Shown here: positions 1-9,739 of the stretch, in pieces | Position numbering within the stretch: position 1 is the stretch's first letter | Layout of the letters: the number at the start of each line of letters is the position of its first letter | Notes under the pieces: generated by a model | Seen by the model: only the letters and a program-made list of their open reading frames with translations | Database searches by the model: none | What the model was told of the DNA's origin: nothing | NCBI RefSeq assembly: GCF_042682685.1 | Contig: NZ_JBHUHX010000052.1 | Coordinates: forward strand, 1 to 64,000 | DNA from: Imhoffiella fuscus | Lineage (GTDB): Bacteria; Pseudomonadota; Gammaproteobacteria; Chromatiales; Chromatiaceae | Length of the DNA: 64,000 nt | Direction: 5' to 3' | Made by a program: the position numbers and the translations under genes

Positions 1-3000
1 CTGAGTGGCGCATCGGCCTTGGCGTCGCTGGTGGCGGCGTTGCCGGCGAGGTCGCGGGCGAAGCCGGCACTGATGTCGAGGGTGTCGGCGCTAGGGCTGG
101 AGCCATAGCCAGGGGTGGCGTAGAGCGCGGCGGCCTTGGCACTGGTGAGCACGATCGTCAGGTGGCCGGCATCCGTGACCTTGGCCGAGGCGATGTCGGT
201 CACGCTAAAACGGACGTTGGCGGTAGCGGCGTCGTCGCCATCAATGTCCCAGACGAGCTTGCTCCAGTCGAGGCGCCCCTGGATGTCGGTGTTCGCGTTC
301 TCGCCGGGCTCCAGGAGGGTGTCGAAGTGGGCGCCGTTCAGCACGAGGGTGCGGCTGGCCTCGGTATAGGCGCCGCTGGCGATGGTGGTGGTCGGGGCGC
401 TGTTGAACGCGGTCAGCACCACATCATTGCCATCGCCGCCAACGTAGGAAATGGTGAAGTCGGTGCCGCCAACCGTGACGCTAGCGCCTTCGGCCAGACC
501 GCTGAAGGTCCCGGTGACGGCATCGCTGCCGTCGTTGTCGATGATGACGAAGCTGTCGCCGCTGGTGGGCGTGAAGCTGTTGATCAGAGCGGCGTTCAGG
601 GTGGCACCGCCGAGGTCGACTGTGCCGGTGACCTTGACCTGATCGTATTGGGTCGCAACGGTGGTGCCGCCCAGCTCGACGGCGTAGATGGCACCGCTGG
701 CGAGGCTGAGGTTGCCGGTATCGAGATCGCCAGCCCCGTTGCCGGGCGCGAGGGTGCCGGCGCTGAGGGTGAGGTCGCCGACCTTTCCGTTACCGCCGAG
801 GGTGCCGGCGCTGACGTTTACTGCGACGGTATTGGTGGCATTTTCGATCAGCACCAGGCCGGCGCCGCTCTTGGTCAGGAGGTCGCTGCCGGTGATGGCT
901 CCGCTGAGGGTCAGCGCATCGCCGCTGGCGCTGTTGTCATAGCTGAGGGTGCCGCCATTGAGGTCGAGACTGATGGCGTTGTCGATGGTCTGAGCGCCGG
1001 TGCCGGTTACGGTCAGCGTGGCGTCGTTCGACAGGTTCACCGCGCCGCCGCCGAGGTTGGCGTCGCCACCGATCGAGAGGGTTCCAGCCGAGACGGCTGT
1101 AGTCCCCGTGTAGCTGTTGTTACCGGAGAGCGTCAGGGTGCCGGCGCCAACCTTGGTGAGGCCGCCGCCCTCAGAACCTTCGGAGATCACGCCCGAGAAG
1201 GTGGTGGAACTATCGTCGCCGCCAACCGTCAATACGCCGCCGTTGACGTCGATGCCACCGGCTCCGGCGATAGAACCGACCGTTTCCGAGCCAACACTGT
1301 AGAGGGTCGCCCCAGAGGCGACCGTCACTGCACTGGTGTCGGCGATGGCCGAGCCGCCCGACGCCACCAGTGTTCCCGCCGAAACCGTGGTGGCCCCAGT
1401 GTAGGTGTTGGTCCCCGTCAGGGTCAGCTCGCCAGTCCCCGATTTAATCAGCCCGCCCGTGCCGCCGATGATGCCGGAGAAGCTGGTGTCGGTCGCTTGG
1501 TTCACAGAGAGACTGTTGGCGCCCAAGGCGACACTGCCAGCGCCGCTGAGCGCGCCGATGGTCTCGTTGGAGGCGAGCTGGAAGTTGGCACTGGACGCAA
1601 CCGCCACCGCTCCGGTGTCGGCGATGGCCGCACCACCCGATACGACCAGGGTGCCGAACGACACCGTGGTCGCCCCGGTATAGGTATTCGCGCCCGAGAA
1701 GGTCACCGTTCCGGCGCCCGATTTCGTCACCGTGCCGGTGCCGCTCAGCACCTCCGCATAGGTGCCGTCCGTGCTCTGGTCGAATACCAGCTGGCTGTTG
1801 TTGGTGATAGCCCCCTGCAGACTGGATGTGGTGCCTTGAACGATGCCGTTGTTGATCTGGGTTCCGCCGGAATAGCTGTTGGTTCCGGTCAGGGTCAGGG
1901 TGCCGGCGTTGATCTTGGTCAGCATGCCCGTGCCGCTGATGTCGCCGCTGATGGTGAGGACGCCGCCGCTCGTGGTGTTGAACCGGGCGCCGCCGCTGCC
2001 GATGGCAAAAGCATTGTCGATGGTAGCGGTCGCGTTGCCGGTGTCGAATATGGCGTTGCCTTCCAGGGTCACCGCGCCGCTGCCCAGGGCCGAATCGGCC
2101 GCCACCGACAGGGTGCCTGCGGACACCAGGGTGGTGTCGTATCCGCCTCCCCACGTGCCAAGGACCAGGGTTCCCGCGCCGATCTTGGTCAAGGCCCCCG
2201 AGCCGCCGCTCATGCCTTGGATCGTGAGGGTGTCGCCCGCGCCGTTGGTGACGGTCAGCGCACCTGAGACAGTCAGGGTGCCATTGTTGTAACCGAGGGT
2301 CAGGGTGCCGACCGCGTCGGCGTCGAGGGTGGTTCCGCCCACTAGGGTCGCGTCTTCATCGCTCGTATAGAATTCGATCGTCTGGCCGTCGAGGGAGGCG
2401 TCGAAGACGATCGTCTTGCCTCCGCCCACAGCGTAGAGCGACGCCTCCTGGAGGCTCAAACCGTTGCCGTCGGCGACGTCTGCGGCGTAATCCGCACCCA
2501 AGGTGGCATCAACGCCGCCCACACCATCCACAGCGTTCGTCGTCACCACGAGCGCATCCGATACCGTCACCGCGATCGCCTGATCCTGGCTCAGTCCGTC
2601 GCCATCGGTGGCGCGTACGATCACCGTGTAGGTGCCCGCCGTGAGTCCGGAGGGGCTCGCCGCCGTCAGCGCGGTGCTGGCCACGCTGCCCGCGTCGGCG
2701 ATCGCGAACAGGTTGCTGCTCGTCACATCCGCGCTGGACGGATCGGTCACGCCGACGATGCTGAAGGTCCAGACACTGTCGTCCACGTCGCTGGCGGACA
2801 GCGTCGCCACCGACGTACCATCTCCGTCATAGGTGCTGAGCGAACCGCTGCTCGGCGACACGGCGCTCGGCGCATCGTTGACCGCTGCCACCGCGATGTC
2901 GCGGGTGTTCGATCCCTGGTTCCCGGCCCCGTCGATCAGGCTGTAGGTCACCGTGCGGGCCGAAGTGCCAGGGTTCTCCGACGTGCTGTGGTAACGGATC

Positions 3001-6000
3001 GCATCGATCACGTTTTGAATATCCGTCGCCGTAGCCGACGACAGGAAGCTCAGTGTCCAGGTTGAATTATTGGTGACGCTGGAGGCCGTGACCGTGCCAA
3101 TGGTGGTGCTGTCCGAACGCAAATCGGTGCCGTTGATATTGATGCCGGTCGAAGTGCCGGTGGCCAACGACAGCGTATCGGTCGCTTCCGCGTTGGCGGA
3201 AATCTGCACCGTCAGCACGGAGGAACCGGGGGTTCCGATCTCGATCAAAGTGGCACCGCTGTCGATCGGCGTCGCAGCGTCGTTCTCGGTGTAGCTCAGC
3301 GACCCGTTGTTGGTGGAAATCACCGGGTTGGCGGTGTCGAGAATAAGGGTCAGTGAGCTGCCAGCGGTGCCGATGTTGCCAGCGGCATCGGTGATCTTGG
3401 CGGTCAGAACCTTGGTGCCATCGCTCCCCAGGCCACCGCTTGCGATCGTGAAATCAACGTATCCGTTGCTGATGTCGGTGGCATCGAGCGTCTTGGTCCT
3501 GGGTGTTGCCAACGAGGCGCCGCCCAGCAGCAGTTCCAGCGAATCGCCCGCCACCGCGTCGGAGCCGCTGAGGGAGACCCGGAACTTTGGTGCAGTGGCG
3601 TTGGTGATGTCGTCGCTGTTGTTAGGCCCGGTGTCCGAAGACACGTTGAGGTCGGGCGCACCGGGCGCGCCGGGCGCCGTCGTGTCGATCACGATCGCCT
3701 TACTGTTGCCCAGCGAGCCGGAGGCGCCAGGGGCGGCCAGCGTCAGCGCGGCCGCCGCACCTCCGCTGGTGGCATTGATCGTGCCGCTGTTCAGCGCCAA
3801 TGCGCTGGTGGACAGGTAGTCCAGATCGAGCGAGGTATCACCGGCCTGCACCGTATAGGTGAAGGTCAGCGTGGTACTGCCCGAGCCGCTCGCATAGTCC
3901 ACCGTGCGGTCGGTGGTGCCGGTTTCGAGCGTCAGTTGCGGCGTGCCGGTGACGTCGACCGCCTGGGAGAAGGTCACCTGGATCGAGATCTGATCGCCCG
4001 CCTTGTAGGCGCCATCGTCGGAGGAGGAGGTGACGCCCGTAACCGTAGGATTGGCCGTCGAGGTGATGGTCGCGCTGTTGATCTCGAAGCTCGCGCTCGA
4101 ATTCGTCGCGTGCAGCGCCAGGTCATCGCTCGCCCCGCTGTTGGTGTATTGCAGGGTGAGGCCGGTGAAGGTTACCGCACCGTTGGATGGGGTCAGGGTG
4201 ACCGTGGCGTTGTCGGCGTCTTGGTCGCCGCTGGTGACGGACAAGCTATTGACGGTGCCATCGACCGTGCTGTCGTTGGGGTCGGTCACCGACAGGGTGA
4301 TGTCGGTGGCATAGTCCGCATCGACGCTCCCGTCGTCATCGACCGCACTGACCACTGGGGCGGTGGTGAAGCTGGTGCTCTGACCACTGGCGATCGAGGT
4401 CGGTGCCGGCTGGGTCGAGAAGACCAGCTTGGTCGCGACCACGTCGGGATCGATGTTGGTGGAGGAGGCCGAACTCAGAGCGCCGCTGGCGGCGGTCAGG
4501 GTGAAATCGGCGTCGGCGTCGGAGGCGGCGGTGTATTCGACATCGGTGAAGGTCGCCACGCCCGCCACTGCGGCCAAGGTCGTGGTGCCGCCGAGCGTGC
4601 CCGCACCGTCCTCGGTCAAGGTGACGTCGGAAACGTAGTCCGCGTCGACGTTCCCACGCGCATCCACTGCCCGCAGAATCGGCTGGGTGCCGAACGCCGT
4701 GCCGCTGGTTACGGTGCCCGACGGCGCTTGCGCATAGACCAATTGGGTGGCAGTGACATCGACGGCAGCGCCGGAGCCATTGCTGACATCGTTTTGTCCG
4801 CTCGCCATGGTCGAACTGCCGGAGCCGGTGGTGAAGTTGGCCGCGTTGGTGGTCAGGATCAGCGTATGACCCTCGGTCATGTCGTTGCTGGTGGTGTCGT
4901 CGTCGTAATAGGCGCTGATGGTGTAGGTTTCGTTACCGCCATCGGCCACGGAAATGTTCAACCCGGAGAAAGTGATCTTGTCGGTGCCGCTATCGTAGGA
5001 ACCGCTAACGTTGTTGGCGTCGGGGCCATTGAGCAAAAAGACCATGTTGCCCCGCTCGACGTCCGTGGTGGTGCCGCTCACATCGACCGTGAGCGTCGTC
5101 ACTGCGGTGGCATTGGTGTCCACTCCAGCATCTGTGATGGTGAAGTCAAGGAGCTGCGCCGCAGTTCCGGATGTGGCGGCCGTGGTGGCAAAGAGAGAGG
5201 GTTCGGTCAGGGATCCGCTTTCGACCACGGTGGACGTGGCGTCTGTGCTTGATGTTTCAAAAACGATCGTATCAATAAATAATTCGCCTCCCAGTTGGTT
5301 ACCGCTGCTGCTGGTCGAAACGTTGTAATTGGTGTCCGTTGGATGCGTGATTCTCTGAAAAGTGAAGCTGGTTACGCCGGTCCAATTTACGGTGACTGTC
5401 GATGACTCGCTGTCGATATTGGAAATTGAGGTGTTTACTGCCGAATTTGCCCCTCCGCTCGGGGTCAGAACGTAATACTCGCTGTTGGCACCGGTGTCTC
5501 CGTAACTTGTTCCAACAACAAATGACGTAACGTTCGTTGCGGATGAGAAGGTGACCGTCAGTGTCGTCACCTCAGCGGTGGTATCTCCATTCTCGTTGTT
5601 GGCGACATTGCCGCTTGTACCGCCGAAATTGCTATAATCATTGACCTTGACATCATTGATGTTGGACGAGACCGTTGCGGTGACGCCCTCAACCGTTTGG
5701 GAGATGGTCTGCCGCCCATTGGCCGTCCCGGTCGTTACAGACGAAAAATCGAACGTATTTGTCGTCAATGTGCCAGAGAATTCGCTCCAGACGGACGGCG
5801 CAATGACCGGATGAGATCGTTTACTTTGCTCGCCGACTACATATTCCAGATTCCAGTCGCCCCCAAGCGCTGCGTTGCCTGTCAAATCGTCCGACGCTAC
5901 AACATTTGCTCCGGTTATCGCCGCCAAACTGGCAACAAGCGTCTTTCCTGCTTCCTCCGCAGCCACATTGCAGCCATAAACCAAGATGTCTCCATCCTCC

Positions 6001-6341
6001 GTCAGAGTGGCCCCGATAGTGGCGAGCAGGTCTGTCTTATCGTTCAGGTTGGTCGTGGAGAGCGTGGTGCTGCCCAGTTGCAAGCTACCCGAGGAGCCGT
6101 GGGAAAGGATATGGATGGCGTCGATGCCGCTGCGTCCGGCAAGAATGCCGGCGATTTGCGCCAGGCCGTCTTGCGCCGCATCAAGCACATGCACTTCCAC
6201 ATTGGGGTCAATGCCGTCGAGCAGGATTTGATAATCGGCGATATTGCTTTCGACAAAGGCGACTTCCTGATGCCCACCGGTCCGTTCAGGGTTTGCAGAA
6301 TGGATCATGCAAGAGAGAGGCGTATCGGCTTGAGTGGTCAT
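1..6341 (-). CDS. Giant DUF4347 surface adhesin with autotransporter-type repeats (partial, C-terminus off the window)
   Basis: One minus-strand reading frame runs without interruption from an ATG at 6341 to the window edge, over 2100 residues. Residues about 25-175 match the DUF4347 domain found at the start of very large secreted adhesins (ILSHGSSG, VYGCNVA and GDWNLEYV motifs). Residues about 200-1300 are Ser/Thr/Asp-rich and look like Ig/cadherin-type modules. From about 1360 to 1820 there are five passenger-associated repeats of the type LTKxGAGTLTLTGxNxYTG..VSAGTL, at roughly 2198, 1923, 1731, 1456 and 1172. An Ig-like segment follows to the edge. A GTG three codons upstream (6350) has GGAG five bases before it and may be the true start. 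No cysteine-rich region is seen. The secretion route (type I or type V) depends on the missing C-terminus. Role inferred: attachment or biofilm. Confidence 0.85.
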   Translation of the reverse strand, partial: MTTQADTPLSCMIHSANPERTGGHQEVAFVESNIADYQILLDGIDPNVEVHVLDAAQDGLAQIAGILAGRSGIDAIHILSHGSSGSLQLGSTTLSTTNLNDKTDLLATIGATLTEDGDILVYGCNVAAEEAGKTLVASLAAITGANVVASDDLTGNAALGGDWNLEYVVGEQSKRSHPVIAPSVWSEFSGTLTTNTFDFSSVTTGTANGRQTISQTVEGVTATVSSNINDVKVNDYSNFGGTSGNVANNENGDTTAEVTTLTVTFSSATNVTSFVVGTSYGDTGANSEYYVLTPSGGANSAVNTSISNIDSESSTVTVNWTGVTSFTFQRITHPTDTNYNVSTSSSGNQLGGELFIDTIVFETSSTDATSTVVESGSLTEPSLFATTAATSGTAAQLLDFTITDAGVDTNATAVTTLTVDVSGTTTDVERGNMVFLLNGPDANNVSGSYDSGTDKITFSGLNISVADGGNETYTISAYYDDDTTSNDMTEGHTLILTTNAANFTTGSGSSTMASGQNDVSNGSGAAVDVTATQLVYAQAPSGTVTSGTAFGTQPILRAVDARGNVDADYVSDVTLTEDGAGTLGGTTTLAAVAGVATFTDVEYTAASDADADFTLTAASGALSSASSTNIDPDVVATKLVFSTQPAPTSIASGQSTSFTTAPVVSAVDDDGSVDADYATDITLSVTDPNDSTVDGTVNSLSVTSGDQDADNATVTLTPSNGAVTFTGLTLQYTNSGASDDLALHATNSSASFEINSATITSTANPTVTGVTSSSDDGAYKAGDQISIQVTFSQAVDVTGTPQLTLETGTTDRTVDYASGSGSTTLTFTYTVQAGDTSLDLDYLSTSALALNSGTINATSGGAAAALTLAAPGASGSLGNSKAIVIDTTAPGAPGAPDLNVSSDTGPNNSDDITNATAPKFRVSLSGSDAVAGDSLELLLGGASLATPRTKTLDATDISNGYVDFTIASGGLGSDGTKVLTAKITDAAGNIGTAGSSLTLILDTANPVISTNNGSLSYTENDAATPIDSGATLIEIGTPGSSVLTVQISANAEATDTLSLATGTSTGININGTDLRSDSTTIGTVTASSVTNNSTWTLSFLSSATATDIQNVIDAIRYHSTSENPGTSARTVTYSLIDGAGNQGSNTRDIAVAAVNDAPSAVSPSSGSLSTYDGDGTSVATLSASDVDDSVWTFSIVGVTDPSSADVTSSNLFAIADAGSVASTALTAASPSGLTAGTYTVIVRATDGDGLSQDQAIAVTVSDALVVTTNAVDGVGGVDATLGADYAADVADGNGLSLQEASLYAVGGGKTIVFDASLDGQTIEFYTSDEDATLVGGTTLDADAVGTLTLGYNNGTLTVSGALTVTNGAGDTLTIQGMSGGSGALTKIGAGTLVLGTWGGGYDTTLVSAGTLSVAADSALGSGAVTLEGNAIFDTGNATATIDNAFAIGSGGARFNTTSGGVLTISGDISGTGMLTKINAGTLTLTGTNSYSGGTQINNGIVQGTTSSLQGAITNNSQLVFDQSTDGTYAEVLSGTGTVTKSGAGTVTFSGANTYTGATTVSFGTLVVSGGAAIADTGAVAVASSANFQLASNETIGALSGAGSVALGANSLSVNQATDTSFSGIIGGTGGLIKSGTGELTLTGTNTYTGATTVSAGTLVASGGSAIADTSAVTVASGATLYSVGSETVGSIAGAGGIDVNGGVLTVGGDDSSTTFSGVISEGSEGGGLTKVGAGTLTLSGNNSYTGTTAVSAGTLSIGGDANLGGGAVNLSNDATLTVTGTGAQTIDNAISLDLNGGTLSYDNSASGDALTLSGAITGSDLLTKSGAGLVLIENATNTVAVNVSAGTLGGNGKVGDLTLSAGTLAPGNGAGDLDTGNLSLASGAIYAVELGGTTVATQYDQVKVTGTVDLGGATLNAALINSFTPTSGDSFVIIDNDGSDAVTGTFSGLAEGASVTVGGTDFTISYVGGDGNDVVLTAFNSAPTTTIASGAYTEASRTLVLNGAHFDTLLEPGENANTDIQGRLDWSKLVWDIDGDDAATANVRFSVTDIASAKVTDAGHLTIVLTSAKAAALYATPGYGSSPSADTLDISAGFARDLAGNAATSDAKADAPL

Positions 6342-6350
6342 GGTAGGCAC

Positions 6351-6692
6351 TGTGGCTCCAGAGAGAATCAGCAGGTGGTCGGTGTTGCTAGAGCGTTTAG
6401 GACAAGGCGGTTCACGGATCCCGCTTGCGGCAGCGTCCGGTGAGACCTCCGCAGTCCAACACCGAGCGACACTCGCTGCATTCCAGCCGAGTATATCGGC
6501 TGGCCGATGAGAATCATCAATGAAACGAGCGGCGCAAGGGTGACGGTGGTCACAAACAAAGGCTTCGAGTCGGATATCTTGGGCGCCGCAGGCGTTTCCG
6601 AAACAGGGCGCTTGATGTTGGCCGCATTCCTTCTCTCCCCAAGCGCCTGAAACGCTAAGCAATTTTCACCTAAGAAAATCGGGAATCTGTTC
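6351..6692. other. Intergenic region upstream of the giant adhesin
   Basis: This stretch of about 340 bases lies between two minus-strand genes and should hold the adhesin promoter and leader. On the minus strand an open frame encodes a hydrophobic stretch around 6480-6560, but it has no convincing start or ribosome binding site and is not called. No clear sigma-70 promoter, terminator or repeat was recognised. Confidence 0.4.
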
Positions 6693-7589
6693 TTACTGCA
6701 GCGGCGCCTTCGCCTTATCCACCTCGGCCAGTCGACGATTGACCGCCAGGTATTGGCGGACCGCCGCGTCGCGATGCTCCGTCGACGCTTGCCGTCCCTG
6801 CTCCCGATACGTCGCACAGGCGTTCAGGGCGAGCGCCTGGCCTTGGGTCGGATGGAATCCCAGCTCGCCCTCGGCGAAGACCGCTCCGATCCGGTGCCTC
6901 ACCGCCTCCGGCACCGCTCCGCGCGCCAAGACCGCGCGCGCGGGCCGAAATCCCTCGCGGCGGTTGAGCGCGATCATGTAGTCGTTACCCACTTGCAGGC
7001 GCAAGCCGATCCCGTCCACCTCGGACAGCAGGGGGAAGTCGGGGGCCAGCGAGGGAAACAGGTGATTGGGGTAGATTCGGCCACCCCAGTAGGATTCGGC
7101 GATGCGGGCGAACTGGTGGAAATCCGCGACGGCTACCAGCCCGCTCGCGCTGAAGGGCAGGATTTCGACCTGTGGCTTGGCGGGATCGACGCTGTCGTTG
7201 GCGACGTCCAGATACCAGGATCCGAGTTGGAAGGCGTTCTGGAAATATCGATCGCGCAGCACGCCCCACACGGAGCGGAGACTGCCGCCTGCAGTGAGGA
7301 AACGGCACAATGCCTCGAAACCGAGCGCCGCGTCGCGGGGCAGGCTCGGCGCCTGATCTTGCTTCAGCCAGGCGCGCATGAGCTGGAGCGCGCCCTGGGA
7401 GATCTCCAGGCACTGCCCCAAGGGATAGGGTTTTCCGCCCTTGATCGGCTGTTTGGCGCCCAAGATCCGATCGACTTCGGTGCGGACACACTGCCACAGC
7501 CGCATGAGGACCTCCCGATGCGGTTCCAGCCAGGTGGCCGTCAGGGCCTGTTGATCGGGCGAGGGGGCGCGCGGTTCCTGAGGTAGCAT
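6693..7589 (-). CDS. Conserved-looking protein of unknown function
   Basis: A protein of about 298 residues from the ATG at 7589, which follows a GGGTGA-like ribosome binding site. A longer reading from 7619 is possible, but anything further upstream would overlap the divergent gene at 7634. No signal peptide or membrane segment is seen. It has a mixed aromatic composition (several Trp and Tyr, e.g. SYWGGRIYPN near the middle). I do not recognise the family. It lies between the giant adhesin and a divergent LicD-like/cytidylyltransferase locus, so a role in surface polymer or adhesin modification is possible, but this is inference from position only. Confidence 0.6.
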   Translation of the reverse strand: MLPQEPRAPSPDQQALTATWLEPHREVLMRLWQCVRTEVDRILGAKQPIKGGKPYPLGQCLEISQGALQLMRAWLKQDQAPSLPRDAALGFEALCRFLTAGGSLRSVWGVLRDRYFQNAFQLGSWYLDVANDSVDPAKPQVEILPFSASGLVAVADFHQFARIAESYWGGRIYPNHLFPSLAPDFPLLSEVDGIGLRLQVGNDYMIALNRREGFRPARAVLARGAVPEAVRHRIGAVFAEGELGFHPTQGQALALNACATYREQGRQASTEHRDAAVRQYLAVNRRLAEVDKAKAPLQ

Positions 7590-7633
7590 CGGAAAGTCAC
7601 CCGCTGTTTGCCGAAACATAAGGATCGATCGAC

Positions 7634-9086
7634 ATGTTCCCTCCGAGCAATACTGTAGCCGCCGATTCGAAGGCGCCAACAGCCGCCGCATTGATCGCAG
7701 AGGCCCAGCAGCGTCTGGTCCGTTCGCCGGAACGGGCGGCGTTGGACTTCGCGGCGGCGCTGGCTCGCCCGCCCGACGCCCCCAATGCCCCCATCCCACT
7801 CCAGCGGGTGCAGCTGGGCTTCTGTCTGGCGCTGGCCCATTATCGCCTCAACCAGACAGCCGAGGTTCTGGCGGCGACGCGACCGGCGCTCGATCTGGCA
7901 GCGACCCTACCCTGGCCAGCGGCAGCGCCAACGAAAGCGCCGCCATTCCCCCCGAGAAAGGCATTGCGTCTGCTGGAGAAAACGCTCGCCGCGCTCTGCG
8001 CAGCGGGCATCCGCGCCTTCCCGACCGACGGCACCCTGCTGGGACTGACCCGCGAAGGGCGGTTGCTCGACGGTGACAAGGATCTGGACGTCGCCCTGCC
8101 CTTCCCCGAGCTCGAGCGGGCGCTCGCGCTCTTGCCGTCGCTGGGCTGGAAACCGGCCTGGATCCCGCTCGACGCGGTCAATTTCCGCGCCTTCGTGCAC
8201 CGCGACACGGGCATCACGCTAGACCTCAACGGTCAAACCTTCGATAAAGAGCGCGGCAAGGTGATCGGAGGTTGCTGGCCGCCCGCTGGCCGAGAGCCGC
8301 CTGCTGGAGTTCTCCGACTTCACGCTGGTTCAACGACCGACCGCTTGGGGACCGATGTGGATACCGAAAGATCCGCACATCCTGCTCGAAGAGAAATACG
8401 GGCCGGGCTGGAGCACGCCGGATCCCGAATACGAGTGCTGGTTCAGCAATCCGGCACTGGTACGGTTCAACGACTTTTCACGAGGGCTCGGCTATCTGCG
8501 ACTGCTGGAGGCATGGTTGCAAGGCAAACGGAAGCGATTCGAACGCCTGCTGGACTCGCTTGCGCAGCGCGATCCGCATGATTTGGCATTGCCGGCCTGG
8601 CGTTCTCATCAGGCGACTGATGCTCCAGCATCCAGCCTGGTCGGCGGCACCATTGGCGTCTACGATCTGCTGCACGTCGGGCACCTGCGATTCCTGCAAA
8701 CAGCCAGATCGCGTTGCGACCGGCTCAAGGTGGGGGTCGCGACGGCAGCGACGGCCTGGCGCAGCAAGGCGGCAACGCCGGTCATTCCGGACGAGGAGCG
8801 TCTCGAATTGATTCGCGGTCTGGCATGCGTCGATGAGGCCGACCTATTCGATGGCACGCTCGCGGACACCACCCCCGCTGCCGACTGGATCGCGTCCTGG
8901 GGCGTGCAGGTCATGTTCGTCAGCGACGAGTGGGCGGGCTCGCCACGATGGCGCGACCTGGAGCCCGCATTGGCCGCAAGGGGGATCCGCTGCGTCTGGC
9001 TGCCCTACACGCAGGGCGTGTCCAGCACTATCATCAAGGAGCGCATACGCGATACGCCCGTTGCCGGCGGCAACTCACCAGGCTGA
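7634..9086 (+). pseudogene. LicD-like + cytidylyltransferase fusion, split by a frameshift near 8270
   Basis: Two overlapping frames together make one sensible protein of about 480 residues. The first frame (from the ATG at 7634) carries a LicD/fukutin-like nucleotidyltransferase signature, GTLLGLTREGRLLDGDKDLD, at about residues 137-156, and loses sense after the GKVIGG stretch. The frame one base on continues with PLAESRLLEFSDFTLVQRPT and MWIPKDPHILLEEKYGPGW, typical of LicD proteins. It then has a TagD-type cytidylyltransferase domain with the HVGH nucleotide-binding motif (GVYDLLHVGHLRFL) and a C-terminal SSTIIKER motif. The shift equals one extra base (or two missing) within about 8265-8290. 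LicD proteins transfer phosphocholine-like groups to surface glycans, and the second domain would make the CDP-activated donor. It may be a true pseudogene, a recent phase variant or a sequencing error. Confidence 0.7.
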
Positions 9087-9176
9087 GCGCCCGCAGAGCA
9101 AAACGCCCCTTGCCCACCACTGCCGTCTATGCGAACGTCCGTGGGCGCACCCCAACTCACTGAAAAGGAATGCATC

Positions 9177-9596
9177 ATGGCCGATGAAGAACGCATTGCC
9201 GCCGAAGCAGCAGAGGAATTGACCTTTCCCAATGGGATCCCAGGATTCGAGGATCACACTCAGTATCGGCTGACCTACTCGGACATCGAAGCAGGTCGAG
9301 TCTATCGGTTGCAGTCCTGCACATCTCCCGACGTCATCTTCACCCTGGTCGACCCGAACCTCTATTCGTTGAACTACGAGCTGCAACTGACCGACGAGGA
9401 AGAGGCCTTGCTGCAAGCGGAGCACCCGGAGCAGATCCTGGTGCTGCTGATCGTGTGGAAGCCGGAAACGCCATCTCCAGACAAACCCGGGCTGCACGCC
9501 AACATTACGGGTCCCATTTTGATCAATGCCGATAAGGGACTGGGGATTCAGAAGGTGATCGACAAACCCAAGCTCGCACTGAACATCTCCGCCTGA
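9177..9596 (+). CDS. fliW: FliW-like flagellar assembly factor
   Basis: A protein of 139 residues. The ATG at 9177 is preceded by AGGA seven bases upstream, which favours it over a longer frame starting at 9129. It shows the FliW hallmarks: the N-terminal motif FPNGIPGFED, a central hydrophobic strand region with LVDPNLY, and a C-terminal GPILINADKGLG motif. FliW binds flagellin and antagonises the RNA-binding regulator CsrA in bacteria where it has been studied. No flagellin, fliS or csrA is nearby, so it stands alone here. The family call is good; a flagellar role in this organism is inferred. Confidence 0.85.
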   Translation: MADEERIAAEAAEELTFPNGIPGFEDHTQYRLTYSDIEAGRVYRLQSCTSPDVIFTLVDPNLYSLNYELQLTDEEEALLQAEHPEQILVLLIVWKPETPSPDKPGLHANITGPILINADKGLGIQKVIDKPKLALNISA

Positions 9597-9739
9597 GCCA
9601 CAGCCACCGAATCAGGTGCCGCGCTCACGCACATGGCGCCAGCCCCATCGAACAGCACTGCGAATCAAGCGCGCGGAAGAGGACCCTCGGCGGCACAGAG
9701 ACGTGTCGCCGAGGTGGGCGAGAACACCAGCCATCGTCA

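Noticed and set aside
900..2200. The regularly spaced repeats were considered as a CRISPR array
   Set aside because: The repeat units are roughly 190-285 bases apart and diverge, and they encode passenger repeats in one continuous frame. They are not short identical repeats with unique spacers.
162..2267. A 701-codon open frame on the plus strand opposite the giant adhesin
   Set aside because: It is a repetitive antisense shadow of a GC-rich, repeat-bearing gene. It has no ribosome binding site or recognisable motif, while the minus frame has clear domains.
3936..5252. Another long plus-strand open frame over the adhesin
   Set aside because: Same reason: it mirrors the adhesin coding frame and reads as low-complexity sequence.
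6368..6817. A minus-strand frame with a hydrophobic stretch upstream of the adhesin
   Set aside because: It overlaps the end of the 6693 gene, has no good start or ribosome binding site, and resembles no known protein.
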